Assembly: GCF_002101775.1 (NCBI RefSeq)
Contig: NZ_LQPI01000046.1
Coordinates: forward strand, 1 to 64,000
Source of the DNA: Mycolicibacter nonchromogenicus
GTDB lineage: Bacteria > Actinomycetota > Actinomycetes > Mycobacteriales > Mycobacteriaceae
DNA: 64,000 nt
Direction of reading: 5' to 3'
Shown: positions 17,085 to 24,943 of the stretch, in pieces
How positions within the stretch are numbered: the first letter of the stretch is position 1
How the letters are laid out: each line of letters opens with the position of its first letter
The notes under the pieces: model-generated
Databases searched by the model: none
Told to the model about the DNA's origin: nothing
The model's input: the letters and a program-made list of their open reading frames with translations, nothing else
Made by a program: the position numbers and the translations under genes

Positions 17085-18719
17085 TCAGTCGGCCGAGACC
17101 GAGGTTTCGGTGTCGTCGGCCGCCTCGTCCGAAGTCGGTTCCAGCGCAGCAAGATTCAGCGGCCGCGCCAGCTGAGTGGGAGCAGTGCGCCCACGCAACT
17201 CGACGATCTCGCCGACCTCCCAGCACAGCGCCTCGGCGTCCACGGCGCCGCTGACCGCGACCGCCGAAGCCAGCACGTGGCCCTCCTCGAGCTTGGCCAG
17301 CTCCGTCAGCCGGGCAGCCTCGTTGACGGGGTCGCCGATCACGGTGTATTCGAAACGGGCTCGGGCGCCGATGTGGCCCGCGATGGCCCGGCCGGCCGAG
17401 ACCCCGATGCCGAACTCTTCGGAACCCAGCACCGGCAGCAGGCCGTCGTGCAGTTCGCGGGCCGCTGCCAAGGCCGCGCTTGAGGCGTCCGGGTGCTCGA
17501 TGGGTGCACCGAAGATGGCCAGCGCCGCGTCACCCTGGAATTTGTTGACGAAACCGCCGTGGCGTCCGACGGCCTCCACCACGACCCGGAAAAAGTCGTT
17601 GAGCAGGTTGACGACCTCGCTGGGTGGCCGCGTCGCAGCCAGCTGGGTGGAACCCACCAGGTCGATGAAGAGCACCGCCACGTCGCGTTCCTGGCCGCCC
17701 AGCTCGGTGCCGCGCTCCAAGGCTCGCCGGGCCACGTCTTCGCCGACGTAGCGGCCGAACAGGTCGCGCAACCGCTGCCGCTCGGCCAGGTCGCGCACCA
17801 TGTCGTTGAAGCCGGCCTGCAGCAGCCCGAGCTCGCTGGCGTCGTAGATCTGCATGTGGGCGTTGTAGTTGCCGCGCTGCACCTCGCCCAGCGCCCAGCG
17901 CAGTTGGCGCAGCGGGTCTGCGATCGACATCGACACCAGCACGGTGCCGGCCAGCCCGATCCCCAGCGCGGCCAGCGCCATCAGCAGGATCGGGGTGAAC
18001 AGTTTGTCCGGTGAGGCGTTGAGCAACGATGCCTTGCCGGCCAACACCGACAGCACGATCGCCAGCACCGGCACCCCGGTCGACAGCAGCCAGGTCAGCA
18101 GCTGCCGAAGGATCACCCCCGGCGCCCGCAGATTCTCCGGAGTGCCGTCACGCAGGGCTGCGACGGCGACTGGGCGCAGCACTCGCTCGGACTGCAGGTA
18201 GCCGATGATCGCGGTGGCGGCGGCCCCCAGCGCGGTGGCGGTGACCACCACCGGCACCACCTTGTGCACCACCTGCCAGCTGATGGCGACGAACACCACC
18301 CCGCCGACCGTCCAGTAACCGATGCTGATCAGGGAGCGGTAGAACGGCATCCGCAGCGCCCGGGACCGGGCCAGTTCGGTATCTGCCGGGTCGGAGTCCG
18401 GGATCTCCACATCGGCCAGCAGCGCCTCCCGGCGTTGCCAGCGGAACACCGGCATCAGCAGAGCGGTGCTGAGCGAGAAGCCGATGGCGAACAGGCACAG
18501 CAGGACGACGGCGAACAGCGCCAGGTTCAGGCGCGGCAGGTCCTGCAGGTTGATGCGGTCTTCGTCGGGCAGGCCGAACCGCAGGAAACCGAAGACGAAC
18601 AGCGACCCGATGATGTCGGCCTGCAGCATGCTCAGCGTGAAGACCGGCCAGGGCGTGCGCACGACCCAGCGGACGAATCGGCTGATCCGCCCGACCATGG
18701 TCGTGGTGCTCACCAGCAC
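17085..18719 (-). CDS. Membrane class III adenylyl cyclase with HAMP domain (Rv3645-type)
   Basis: A 544-residue cyclase making cAMP. It has six predicted membrane helices in residues about 20-270, a HAMP linker (SIADPLRQLRWALGEVQRGN), and a class III catalytic domain from about 350. Catalytic features visible are the metal-binding Asp in LFIDLVGST, the substrate-region Lys in VNKFQGDAALAIFG, and IGDPVNEAARLTELAK with the transition-state Asn/Arg pair. In M. tuberculosis Rv3645 is the main source of cAMP and influences fatty acid sensitivity and drug tolerance. It converges with topA, 1 bp apart. Confidence 0.93.
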   Translation of the reverse strand: MLVSTTTMVGRISRFVRWVVRTPWPVFTLSMLQADIIGSLFVFGFLRFGLPDEDRINLQDLPRLNLALFAVVLLCLFAIGFSLSTALLMPVFRWQRREALLADVEIPDSDPADTELARSRALRMPFYRSLISIGYWTVGGVVFVAISWQVVHKVVPVVVTATALGAAATAIIGYLQSERVLRPVAVAALRDGTPENLRAPGVILRQLLTWLLSTGVPVLAIVLSVLAGKASLLNASPDKLFTPILLMALAALGIGLAGTVLVSMSIADPLRQLRWALGEVQRGNYNAHMQIYDASELGLLQAGFNDMVRDLAERQRLRDLFGRYVGEDVARRALERGTELGGQERDVAVLFIDLVGSTQLAATRPPSEVVNLLNDFFRVVVEAVGRHGGFVNKFQGDAALAIFGAPIEHPDASSAALAAARELHDGLLPVLGSEEFGIGVSAGRAIAGHIGARARFEYTVIGDPVNEAARLTELAKLEEGHVLASAVAVSGAVDAEALCWEVGEIVELRGRTAPTQLARPLNLAALEPTSDEAADDTETSVSAD

Positions 18720-18785
18720 ACCGTATCGGGCGAGACGACAAAGCCCGAGTCCAAATGTCCGGTTAAGCCACTACTGTGACCGATG

Positions 18786-20012
18786 ATGTCCGGGGTTTTC
18801 GCGCGTTTGGTGGGCCAGCAGTCGGTCGAAGCCGAATTGCTGGCCGCCGCACGGGCTTCTCGCCGTGATTCAGCGCACAGTGGGATGACCGCGGGCGGTA
18901 TGTCACACGCCTGGCTGATCACCGGCCCGCCCGGATCCGGGCGGTCGATCGCGGCGGTGTGCTTCGCCGCCGCGCTGCAGTGCACCGCCGACGAGGCCGA
19001 CGGCGGCCCCGGCTGCGGCCGGTGCCGCGCCTGCACCACAACCATGGCCGGCACCCACGCCGATGTGCGGCGAGTGGTGCCGGAGGGGCTGTCCATCGGC
19101 GTCGATGAGATGCGGGCCATCGTGCAGGCCGCCTCCCGGCGGCCCGGGACCGGCCGCTGGCAGATCGTGGTGGTCGAGGACGCCGACCGGCTCACCGAGG
19201 GCGCGGGCAACGCCCTGCTGAAGGTCGTTGAGGAGCCGCCGCCCTCGACGGTGTTCCTGTTGTGCGCCCCCTCGGTCGACCCCGAGGACATCTCCATCAC
19301 GTTGCGGTCCCGGTGCCGCCACGTGGCGCTGGTGACGCCGTCGCCGGCCGCTATCGCCCAGGTGCTGATCGAGACCGACGGGCTCGATCGCGAGACCGCG
19401 GACTGGGCGGCTGCGGTCAGCGGCGGCCACGTGGGCCGGGCCCGACGGCTGGCCACCGATTCCGATGCCCAGCAGCGCCGCCGGCGGGCGCTGTCGCTGG
19501 TGCGCGACGCGGCCACCCCGTCGCGGGCGTTCACCGCGGCCGACGAGTTGGTGGCCGCCGCGGAGTCTGAGGCCCGGGATCTGACCGCCGACCGCGACGA
19601 AGCCGAGACCGAGGAACTGCGCACCGCGCTGGGCGCCGGCGGCACCGGCAAAGGCACCGCCGGCACGCTGCGCGGCACCGCCGGGGTGATCAAGGACCTG
19701 GAGCGCCGGCAGAGTTCGCGCCAGAAGCGGGCCGCCCGCGATGCGCTGGACCGGGCCCTGATCGATCTGGCCACCTACTTCCGCGACGCCCTGCTGGCCG
19801 CCACGGCAGCAGCGGGTGTGGCCCGGCCGAATCACCCGGACATGACCGATGCGGTGGCGGCCATCGCCGCCCACGCACCGCCGGATCGGCTGCTGCGCTG
19901 CATCGAGGCGGTGCTCGAATGCCGCGAAGCACTGGCGACCAACGTCAAGCCCCGCTTCGCCGTCGGCGCCATGGTGGCCACCGTCGGACAGGCCCTGCGA
20001 GACGACCTGTAG
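18786..20012 (+). CDS. holB: DNA polymerase III subunit delta'
   Basis: A 408-residue AAA+ clamp-loader subunit. It has the glycine-rich loop TGPPGSGRS in place of a full Walker A (Arg replaces Lys, typical of the non-hydrolysing delta'), a zinc-binding group GCGRCRACTTT with HADVRRV, the sensor/SRC-like segment LLKVVEEPP and SRCRHVAL, and a C-terminal collar domain. Start is ATG 18786; ATG 18783 just before is equally possible. Homologue of Rv3644c, immediately upstream of tRNA-Thr as in other mycobacteria. Confidence 0.93.
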   Translation: MSGVFARLVGQQSVEAELLAAARASRRDSAHSGMTAGGMSHAWLITGPPGSGRSIAAVCFAAALQCTADEADGGPGCGRCRACTTTMAGTHADVRRVVPEGLSIGVDEMRAIVQAASRRPGTGRWQIVVVEDADRLTEGAGNALLKVVEEPPPSTVFLLCAPSVDPEDISITLRSRCRHVALVTPSPAAIAQVLIETDGLDRETADWAAAVSGGHVGRARRLATDSDAQQRRRRALSLVRDAATPSRAFTAADELVAAAESEARDLTADRDEAETEELRTALGAGGTGKGTAGTLRGTAGVIKDLERRQSSRQKRAARDALDRALIDLATYFRDALLAATAAAGVARPNHPDMTDAVAAIAAHAPPDRLLRCIEAVLECREALATNVKPRFAVGAMVATVGQALRDDL

Positions 20013-20041
20013 ACTGGCCCGGCCCGGTTTAGGCGGGGCGC

Positions 20042-20117
20042 GCCACCTTAGCTCAGTCGGTAGAGCAATTCACTCGTAATGAATAGGTCAGGAGTTCGAT
20101 TCTCCTAGGTGGCTCCA
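20042..20117 (+). tRNA. tRNA-Thr (CGT anticodon)
   Basis: A full cloverleaf can be drawn: acceptor GCCACCT (20042-20048) pairs with AGGTGGC (20107-20113), discriminator T and encoded CCA at 20115-20117; the D-arm has GCTCAGTCGGTAGAGC; anticodon stem ATTCA/TGAAT encloses CTCGTAA with anticodon CGT (reads ACG); the T-arm is AGGAG-TTCGATT-CTCCT. Its 3' half is the attachment site of the island downstream and remains intact after integration. Confidence 0.98.
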
Positions 20118-20122
20118 TGCAG
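20073..20122 (+). repeat. attL: 50 bp direct repeat overlapping tRNA-Thr 3' half
   Basis: From the anticodon loop through the CCA to 5 bp past it, this stretch is identical over 50 bp to 23314-23363. The two copies bound a segment of about 3.24 kb containing an integrase remnant, the arrangement left by site-specific integration into a tRNA gene. Confidence 0.93.
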
Positions 20123-20123
20123 T

Positions 20124-20426
20124 TCAGGCGGGGTAATCACCCGCCTGTTCCTCTTTGACAGCCTGTAGGGCGCGGATAGGGCGCGAATACTCGGCCAGGG
20201 CGGCGGTGTAGTCGGGCACCGTGACGGACCGCTCGACGTAGTGGCGGCGGGTGATTTCGCTGCTGCTGTGCCCGGCCTGCCGGGCTGCGGCTTCCAGCCC
20301 CATCGAGCGTTCCACCGCGGTGACGACGGACTTGCGGATCGAGTGCGGGACAACCCACTTGAAGTCCTCGCCGCGGATCGCCCGCCAGTGCGTGCGCACG
20401 TTGGGACGGGGCACCCAACCTGACAT
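20124..20426 (-). pseudogene. Tyrosine recombinase/integrase, C-terminal stump
   Basis: The 100 residues from ATG 20426 keep the second half of the catalytic domain: HSIRKS (the HxxR box), AARQAGHSSSEIT (the second His) and the nucleophile region RRHYVER (Tyr). The stop lies 2 bp beyond attL, the usual place for an integrase that inserts next to its own attachment site. Missing are the arm-binding and core-binding domains and the first catalytic Arg, replaced by the operator and toxin-antitoxin genes. An ATG in the palindrome could still allow expression of the stump, but it should be inactive for recombination. Confidence 0.85.
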
Positions 20427-20465
20427 ATGCACAACTATATCGTTATGACTATAGTTGTGCATATG
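20424..20465. promoter_or_regulatory. 16 bp perfect inverted repeat, divergent operator with start codons in both arms
   Basis: Arms CATATGCACAACTATA (20424-20439) and TATAGTTGTGCATATG (20450-20465) are exact complements around a 10 bp centre. The outer ATG of each arm is the first codon of the gene leaving that side: the integrase stump to the left, the HTH protein to the right. It also contains TATA-type elements. It is most simply the binding site of the HTH protein for autoregulation. Confidence 0.75.
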
Positions 20466-21167
20466 TCCAGTAGTGTCACCACGCTGCAAGCTGCCGAGCG
20501 CCTGGGCGTACACCCCTCCCGGGTGCGCGCGCTCATCGCTGCGGGAGCACTGCTCGCGAGGCGCGCCGGTAGACAGTGGCTGATTGACGCCGATAGCCTG
20601 GACCGCCACGCCGACCTCGTGGCTGCTGGTGCCACCGGGCGATCCTTCGCGCCGCGCATCGCCTGGGCTGCCGCTGCGTTGTGCGACGGCCTCGATGACG
20701 GGCTTACCGCGGCCGATCGCTACCGCTTGCGCAGCCGCCTGGTGCACTCCGCGGACCGCGACGTAGACGCTTGCGCGTTGGTGCGGCGGTGGCTGTCGCG
20801 GCGGGCGAATTCGGTGGACCGCTACCGCGTCGGCGAACGCGACCTGGCGCAGCTCTTGGCCGCCGACGGTGTCCTGGCCACCGGGATCAGCGCCGCATCG
20901 GAGTACAGCCTTGGGCTGGCAGCCGGCGGATCTGCCGACGCCTACGTCAACGATCAGACCCGCCGCGAGTTGGTGGAAAAGTTCGTCTTGATCGACAGTG
21001 CGCGGGGCAACCTCACATTACGGGTGACCGATGCCGCGCCGTTCGACAATGCGGCTGCGCCACGGCTGATCGCCGGAGCCGACCTCGCTGACGACGCCGA
21101 CGCGCGCACCCGCGCTGCGGGTTGCGCACTGATCAATGACGCGCTGCGCGCGGTGCGGGAAGGGTGA
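20463..21167 (+). CDS. HTH (excisionase/MerR-type) protein, putative antitoxin
   Basis: A 234-residue protein whose N-terminus (TTLQAAERLGVHPSRVRALI, then GRQWLIDADSLDRHADLV) is an excisionase-like winged helix-turn-helix. The rest is helical with no motif I recognise. It is followed 3 bp later by a nucleotidyltransferase-like gene and reads from a strong palindrome, the layout of an autoregulated antitoxin-toxin operon. ATG 20463 lies at the edge of the palindrome; the same frame has earlier ATGs at 20427 and 20445 inside it. The N-terminal fold differs from the usual AbiEi wHTH as far as I can see. Antitoxin role is an inference from context. Confidence 0.72.
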   Translation: MSSSVTTLQAAERLGVHPSRVRALIAAGALLARRAGRQWLIDADSLDRHADLVAAGATGRSFAPRIAWAAAALCDGLDDGLTAADRYRLRSRLVHSADRDVDACALVRRWLSRRANSVDRYRVGERDLAQLLAADGVLATGISAASEYSLGLAAGGSADAYVNDQTRRELVEKFVLIDSARGNLTLRVTDAAPFDNAAAPRLIAGADLADDADARTRAAGCALINDALRAVREG

Positions 21168-21170
21168 GTC

Positions 21171-22238
21171 GTGTCAGAACCGGGCACTGGGGACAACGCC
21201 GCGGCCTTGGTTGCGATCGCGGCTATCACCGGGCAATCGGTGCCCAGTGCCACCGAGATTTTTTGTGCCATCAAGACATCTGCCCCACAACAGGATTCGG
21301 CCAGCGCTGCGGATATCGGTAAGGCGGTGAACCGTCTGTGCACCCGGATAGGACTCGCGCCGGCACTGGCGAAGGATGAACGCAAGCAGCACATCCGAGT
21401 GCTGCGCGAACTGGCCAAAAGCGAAGCAATCTCCCTCACCCTCGGCGACCTGCATGCCTGGAGCGAGGTGCTGCGCACTGTCCCGGAGAAAATTCCGACG
21501 ATCGAACGTGAGCCGGTCGCGTTGCCGCAGATGCCCGAACACCAGGAAGCGATGTGGGCGACACTGTTCGACTTTGAGGAGACTGGCCCGCCTCCCTGGG
21601 TGCTGGTGGGTGGGCAGATGACGGCGCTTCATCTGGCTGAGCATTCCACCACCGGGCACCGTCCCACCGATGACGGCGACATGGTCGTCGGAGTCTGGAC
21701 GCGCCGTGATGCGTTGCGCGGCACCGCGGCATATTTGACCGACAGCGGATTCACCGAAAGCCCTACCAGCGACGGCTTCGGTTACCGTTTCGCTCGGGGC
21801 AACACCACCATCGACGTGATGATCCCCGAAGGACTCGACCGCCAGCAGCGCTACCCGACGACGACTTCGGGGCGTCCGGGTCTTCAGGCGGACGGCGGTA
21901 ACCAGGCACTGACCCGAGCCGAGCGGGTGCCGGTGAACCTCAGCGGGCGTGTGGGTTACATCCGCCGCCCGAACCTGCTGGGTGCCTTGGTAGTGAAAGC
22001 CCGCGCATGGATCGTGGACACCCGCAACCCCGAGCGGCATGCCCAAGACTTGGTCGCACTCGCTGACGTCGCGCTGGGGGATCCTCGCGCGGTCATCAGC
22101 CAGGCGCGTCCCGATGACCGCCATGCCATCCGTGTAGCCTTACAGAATCTTCCCGTCAGTCATCGACTGCTGCGTGCAACCGAAGACCCATCCGCTGTTC
22201 ACGCATTCCTGAGTCGCCTGGCTCAGCCACCGAGCTAG
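21171..22238 (+). CDS. Nucleotidyltransferase-like protein, putative AbiEii/MenT-type toxin
   Basis: A 355-residue protein. Its central motif WVLVGGQMTALHLAEH followed by RPTDDGDMVVGV is the minimal nucleotidyltransferase pattern (hGG...R.T.D.D) shared by AbiEii and MenT toxins, which add nucleotides to tRNA 3' ends or other targets. The N-terminal 110 residues are helical and not typical of AbiEii; the C-terminal part has GALVVKARAWIVDTRNPERHAQDLVAL, resembling the Lys/Asp helix after the core of this family. GTG start 3 bp after the HTH gene with GGAAGGG upstream. The activity and target are not known; an immune or addiction role is inferred from pairing and location. Confidence 0.72.
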   Translation: MSEPGTGDNAAALVAIAAITGQSVPSATEIFCAIKTSAPQQDSASAADIGKAVNRLCTRIGLAPALAKDERKQHIRVLRELAKSEAISLTLGDLHAWSEVLRTVPEKIPTIEREPVALPQMPEHQEAMWATLFDFEETGPPPWVLVGGQMTALHLAEHSTTGHRPTDDGDMVVGVWTRRDALRGTAAYLTDSGFTESPTSDGFGYRFARGNTTIDVMIPEGLDRQQRYPTTTSGRPGLQADGGNQALTRAERVPVNLSGRVGYIRRPNLLGALVVKARAWIVDTRNPERHAQDLVALADVALGDPRAVISQARPDDRHAIRVALQNLPVSHRLLRATEDPSAVHAFLSRLAQPPS

Positions 22239-22309
22239 ATCACATGCTGCGGTGGGGACGTCGTATTCGCGCCAGCTGATGTATCGGATGGAGGCTTGGC
22301 ATCGTGGCT

Positions 22310-22428
22310 TCGGGTGATGCTTGACAGCTACTTCGGTTGAGCCCTTGATGAGGGAGGAGTTGAGCGTGGCTGAGCAGAGGTATCAGGCTGTGATGGCGGT
22401 GGTCGGCGACGGGTTGTCGGTCACTGAG
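22310..22428 (+). pseudogene. IS481-type transposase 5' remnant
   Basis: From GTG 22366 the frame reads VAEQRYQAVMAVVGDGLSVT, the standard opening of IS481-family transposases, then leaves the family after about 21 residues and stops shortly. The 50 bp upstream, with a good GGGAGGAG ribosome site and TTGACA at 22322-22327, look like the element's left end. The other end is not nearby, so the insertion was cut down by deletion. Confidence 0.65.
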
Positions 22429-22456
22429 AGCGAGGCGACGGGGTTACGGTTCCCCT

Positions 22457-23062
22457 ATGGCTGACGACGAAGTCACCCAAGCGGCAGCCGCCGACGAGCC
22501 GCAGCCGACCACTGAGCTTGATCCGTCCGAGACTGCGAGCGCTGGCCAGTTGGCCTACAGCGACCACACCAGCAGTGTTCCGGTCATCGACTATCAGCCG
22601 CCGTCGCGCACGGGCTGGATTCTCGCGCTGGTGCTGGCAGCCGCCGGGGCGCTGGCCGCAGCCATGTTCATGCTCGGCCGCAGCACTGCGCCGGGTACCG
22701 CGCCCATCGCGGCTGCGCCGTCGTCCAGCTCCACCGCGCCCATCGCGGCTGCGCCGTCGTCCAGCTCCACCGCGCCCGCGCCAGTCGCCGCGCCGCCGGT
22801 CCCGACGTCTGCAGCTGCGCCGCCCCCTGCACCACCCACCATCGTGGTTCCACCATCGGGCCCCACCACCTCGGTTCCCCCGCTGGCCACCCCGCAGGCT
22901 CGTATCGCCGAACCGATGATCTGTTCGTGGCATTACCAATACCCGGAGATGCAGCCGGTTGACCTGGCGTTGTCCCTGACCGACCGAGGCATCTACAACA
23001 GCTACGACGAAGCCCGGCTGGTAGTCGACCTGGTACTCGCAGACGGCTGCCACGGAATCTGA
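22457..23062 (+). CDS. Membrane-anchored protein with Pro/Ala/Ser linker and DUF732-like C-terminus
   Basis: A 201-residue protein: acidic cytoplasmic N-terminus (1-50), one transmembrane helix (about 53-74), a low-complexity extracytoplasmic linker rich in Ala, Pro, Ser and Thr (about 75-150) and a small C-terminal domain with two cysteines (SWHYQYPEMQP to LVVDLVLADGC). The last part, with RGIYNSYDEARLVVDLVL, resembles the secreted mycobacterial DUF732 domain. The linker contains a 36 bp tandem duplication. It is cargo of the tRNA-Thr island; role unknown. Confidence 0.72.
   Translation: MADDEVTQAAAADEPQPTTELDPSETASAGQLAYSDHTSSVPVIDYQPPSRTGWILALVLAAAGALAAAMFMLGRSTAPGTAPIAAAPSSSSTAPIAAAPSSSSTAPAPVAAPPVPTSAAAPPPAPPTIVVPPSGPTTSVPPLATPQARIAEPMICSWHYQYPEMQPVDLALSLTDRGIYNSYDEARLVVDLVLADGCHGI
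22697..22768 (+). repeat. 36 bp perfect tandem duplication in the linker of the membrane protein
   Basis: Two identical 36 bp units (22697-22732, 22733-22768) encode TAPIAAAPSSSS twice, in frame, so the linker can lengthen or shorten by slippage. Confidence 0.85.
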
Positions 23063-23313
23063 CAGCTGGGTCGAGCCGACTGGCTACGCCATCGACGCTG
23101 GCCGGTTGCCGCAGCCGGGTTGCTGGATTGCATAGGGTGCCAGAGGCAATTCGGTTGCCGACGCCCTAGACCGGTACCGCCGCGAGGCTACGGAGCAGGC
23201 CACACCCAGCCGAGCCTCCGGCAGCTCCCGCCGGACTAGCTGAGTAATAACACTGCCGCTCAACGCGGTTGCGCGGCGCCGTCACTGGGAGCGAGATCTC
23301 CCGGAGTCATTGG
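23063..23313. other. Gene-poor right end of the island
   Basis: No complete gene is seen. A short open stretch around 23157-23242 (ADALDRYRREATEQATPSRA) could be the tail of a lost gene but is too short to name. Confidence 0.3.
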
Positions 23314-23363
23314 CTCGTAATGAATAGGTCAGGAGTTCGATTCTCCTAGGTGGCTCCATGCAG
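23314..23363 (+). repeat. attR: second copy of the 50 bp tRNA-Thr repeat
   Basis: Identical to 20073-20122, including the tRNA T-arm, acceptor 3' strand and CCA. It lacks the 5' half and is not a functional tRNA. It marks the junction back to the chromosome just before cysE. Confidence 0.93.
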
Positions 23364-23380
23364 GACGCAGCCGCGATGAC

Positions 23381-23977
23381 TCAGATGTACATCGCCGGGT
23401 CGATGTAGCTGGTCGGATCCACCAACGGCTCGCGCTGCTTCTCGGTGCGATGCCGCACCGCGGCCGGTATTCCCGTGGCGATGCAGTCTGCCGGAACATC
23501 TTGGGTAACAACGGCATTGGCGCCGATAGCGCTGCCGTCGCCGATGGTGATGGGGCCGAGCACCTTGGCGCCGGCGCCCACCGTCACGCCATTGCCGATG
23601 GTCGGGTGGCGCTTGCCCTGATTCAGTGAACGCCCGCCGAGGGTGACGCCGTGGTAGACCATGACGTCATCACCGATCTCGGTGGTCTCACCGATCACCA
23701 CGCCCAGACCGTGGTCGATGAAGAATCGCCGGCCGATGGTCGCGCCGGGGTGGATCTCGATTCCGGTGGCGAACCGGGTGGCCTGAGCCAGCACGCGGGC
23801 CACCCCGCGCAGCGCCGGTCTTGCCCACAGCCGGTGCGCCAGCCGATGCGCCCAGATCGCGTGCAGTCCGGAATAGACCAGGGCGTTCTCGAAGTCGCCC
23901 CGCGCGGCCGGGTCATGGGCGCGCGCGTTGCGCAGGTCCTCGCGCAGCGTTCTCCACAGGCTCACGAACGCGATCAT
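23381..23977 (-). CDS. cysE: Serine O-acetyltransferase
   Basis: A 198-residue left-handed beta-helix acetyltransferase making O-acetylserine from serine and acetyl-CoA. The hexapeptide repeats run from about residue 90, with the catalytic region [21 protein letters not shown] and the active-site loop YHGVTLGG; the C-terminal tail that docks into CysK is present (ends YIDPAMYI, with the terminal Ile of the CysK-binding motif). ATG 23977 overlaps the cysK stop by 4 bp, so the two are co-translated. It is the last gene of the encapsulin sulfur operon. Confidence 0.95.
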   Translation of the reverse strand: MIAFVSLWRTLREDLRNARAHDPAARGDFENALVYSGLHAIWAHRLAHRLWARPALRGVARVLAQATRFATGIEIHPGATIGRRFFIDHGLGVVIGETTEIGDDVMVYHGVTLGGRSLNQGKRHPTIGNGVTVGAGAKVLGPITIGDGSAIGANAVVTQDVPADCIATGIPAAVRHRTEKQREPLVDPTSYIDPAMYI

Positions 23978-24909
23978 TCCCTGATGTGTTCGAACAATGG
24001 CGTCGAGATGTAGCGCTCGCCGAAGTCCGGGATCACCACCACGATCAGCTTCCCGGCGTTCTCGGGCCGTTTGGCCAGCTCCAGGGCGGCCCACACGTTG
24101 GCGCCGGCCGAGATTCCGCCGAGGATGCCCTCCTGGGTGCCCAGGGCGCGAGACACCCGGATGGCGTCATCGAACTGGGCGTCGATGATCTCGTCGTAGG
24201 CGTTGCGGTCGAGCACCTCGGGGATGAAGTTGGGTCCCAGCCCCTGGATCTTGTGCGGACCGGGGTCGGCGCCGTTGAGGATCGCGGAGTCCTTGGGCTC
24301 CACGCCCACGATCTGGACCTCGGGCTTGCGTGCCTTGAGGACGTGCGAGACGCCGGTGAGCGTGCCGCCGGTACCGATGCCGGCGACGAAGATGTCGACG
24401 GCGCCGTCGGTGTCCTCCCACACCTCCTCGGCGGTGGTGCGTTCATGGACGGCCGGGTTGGCCGGGTTGGCGAACTGATTCGCGGACAGGGCGTTGTGGG
24501 TGTCGGCGACGATCTGCTTGGCCTTGGCCACCGCACCGGCCATCCCCTCGGAGCCGGGCGTCAGCACGATCTCGGCGCCGTAGGCGCGCAGCATCACCCG
24601 GCGCTCGGTGGACATGGTGTCCGGCATGGTCAGGATCACCTTGTACCCGCGGGCGGCGCCGACCATCGCCAGGGCGATACCGGTGTTACCGCTGGTGGCC
24701 TCGACGATGGTGCCGCCGGGGCGCAGCTGGCCGGATTTCTCCGCGGCGTCGATGATCGAGACGCCGATGCGGTCCTTGACGCTGTTGGCGGGGTTATAGA
24801 ACTCGAGTTTGGCCACCACTTGGGCGCCCAGCCCCTCGGTCAGCCGGTTGAGCCGCACCAGGGGAGTACGTCCGACCAGCTCGGTGACGTTGCCGTAGAT
24901 CTTGCCCAT
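23974..24909 (-). CDS. cysK: O-acetylserine sulfhydrylase (cysteine synthase)
   Basis: A 311-residue PLP enzyme making cysteine from O-acetylserine and sulfide. The PLP lysine is Lys45 in [11 protein letters not shown]; the substrate loop TSGNTGIAL follows near 75 and the phosphate-binding GTGGT at about 180. The start ([20 protein letters not shown]) and length match CysK1 (Rv2334). A good site AGGAAAGGG precedes it. It begins 34 bp after the cysteine desulfurase gene and overlaps cysE, tying cysteine synthesis to the encapsulin cargo enzyme. Confidence 0.97.
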   Translation of the reverse strand: MGKIYGNVTELVGRTPLVRLNRLTEGLGAQVVAKLEFYNPANSVKDRIGVSIIDAAEKSGQLRPGGTIVEATSGNTGIALAMVGAARGYKVILTMPDTMSTERRVMLRAYGAEIVLTPGSEGMAGAVAKAKQIVADTHNALSANQFANPANPAVHERTTAEEVWEDTDGAVDIFVAGIGTGGTLTGVSHVLKARKPEVQIVGVEPKDSAILNGADPGPHKIQGLGPNFIPEVLDRNAYDEIIDAQFDDAIRVSRALGTQEGILGGISAGANVWAALELAKRPENAGKLIVVVIPDFGERYISTPLFEHIRE

Positions 24910-24943
24910 CAATTGCCCTTTCCTGCCGAGGCCGCCATAGGAG

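Larger units (their letters stand above)
20123..23363. mobile_element. Mini genomic island integrated at tRNA-Thr
   Basis: Segment between the two 50 bp repeats. It carries, in order, the C-terminal stump of a tyrosine integrase, a divergent HTH/nucleotidyltransferase pair, an IS481 transposase 5' remnant, a proline-rich membrane protein, and a gene-poor right end. No replication, packaging or conjugation genes are present, so it is either a decayed integrative element or a satellite-like cargo unit that cannot excise by itself. Confidence 0.85.

Noticed and set aside
14309..17152. A 947-codon minus-strand open frame opposite topA
   Set aside because: It is the mirror of topA third-position GC bias; the topA frame holds all topoisomerase motifs while the other frame has no recognisable domain.
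20427..20747. Longer integrase frame reaching 20747
   Set aside because: Beyond the palindrome it is antisense to the HTH gene and has no integrase character, so the integrase part ends at 20426.
22421..23053. A 210-codon minus-strand frame with Gly/Arg repeats that could pass for a PE-PGRS-like protein
   Set aside because: It is the antisense of the Ala/Pro/Ser linker gene and lacks a PE domain.
23314..23363. Second tRNA-Thr gene
   Set aside because: Only the 3' half is present, without acceptor 5' strand or D-arm; it is the attachment-site copy.
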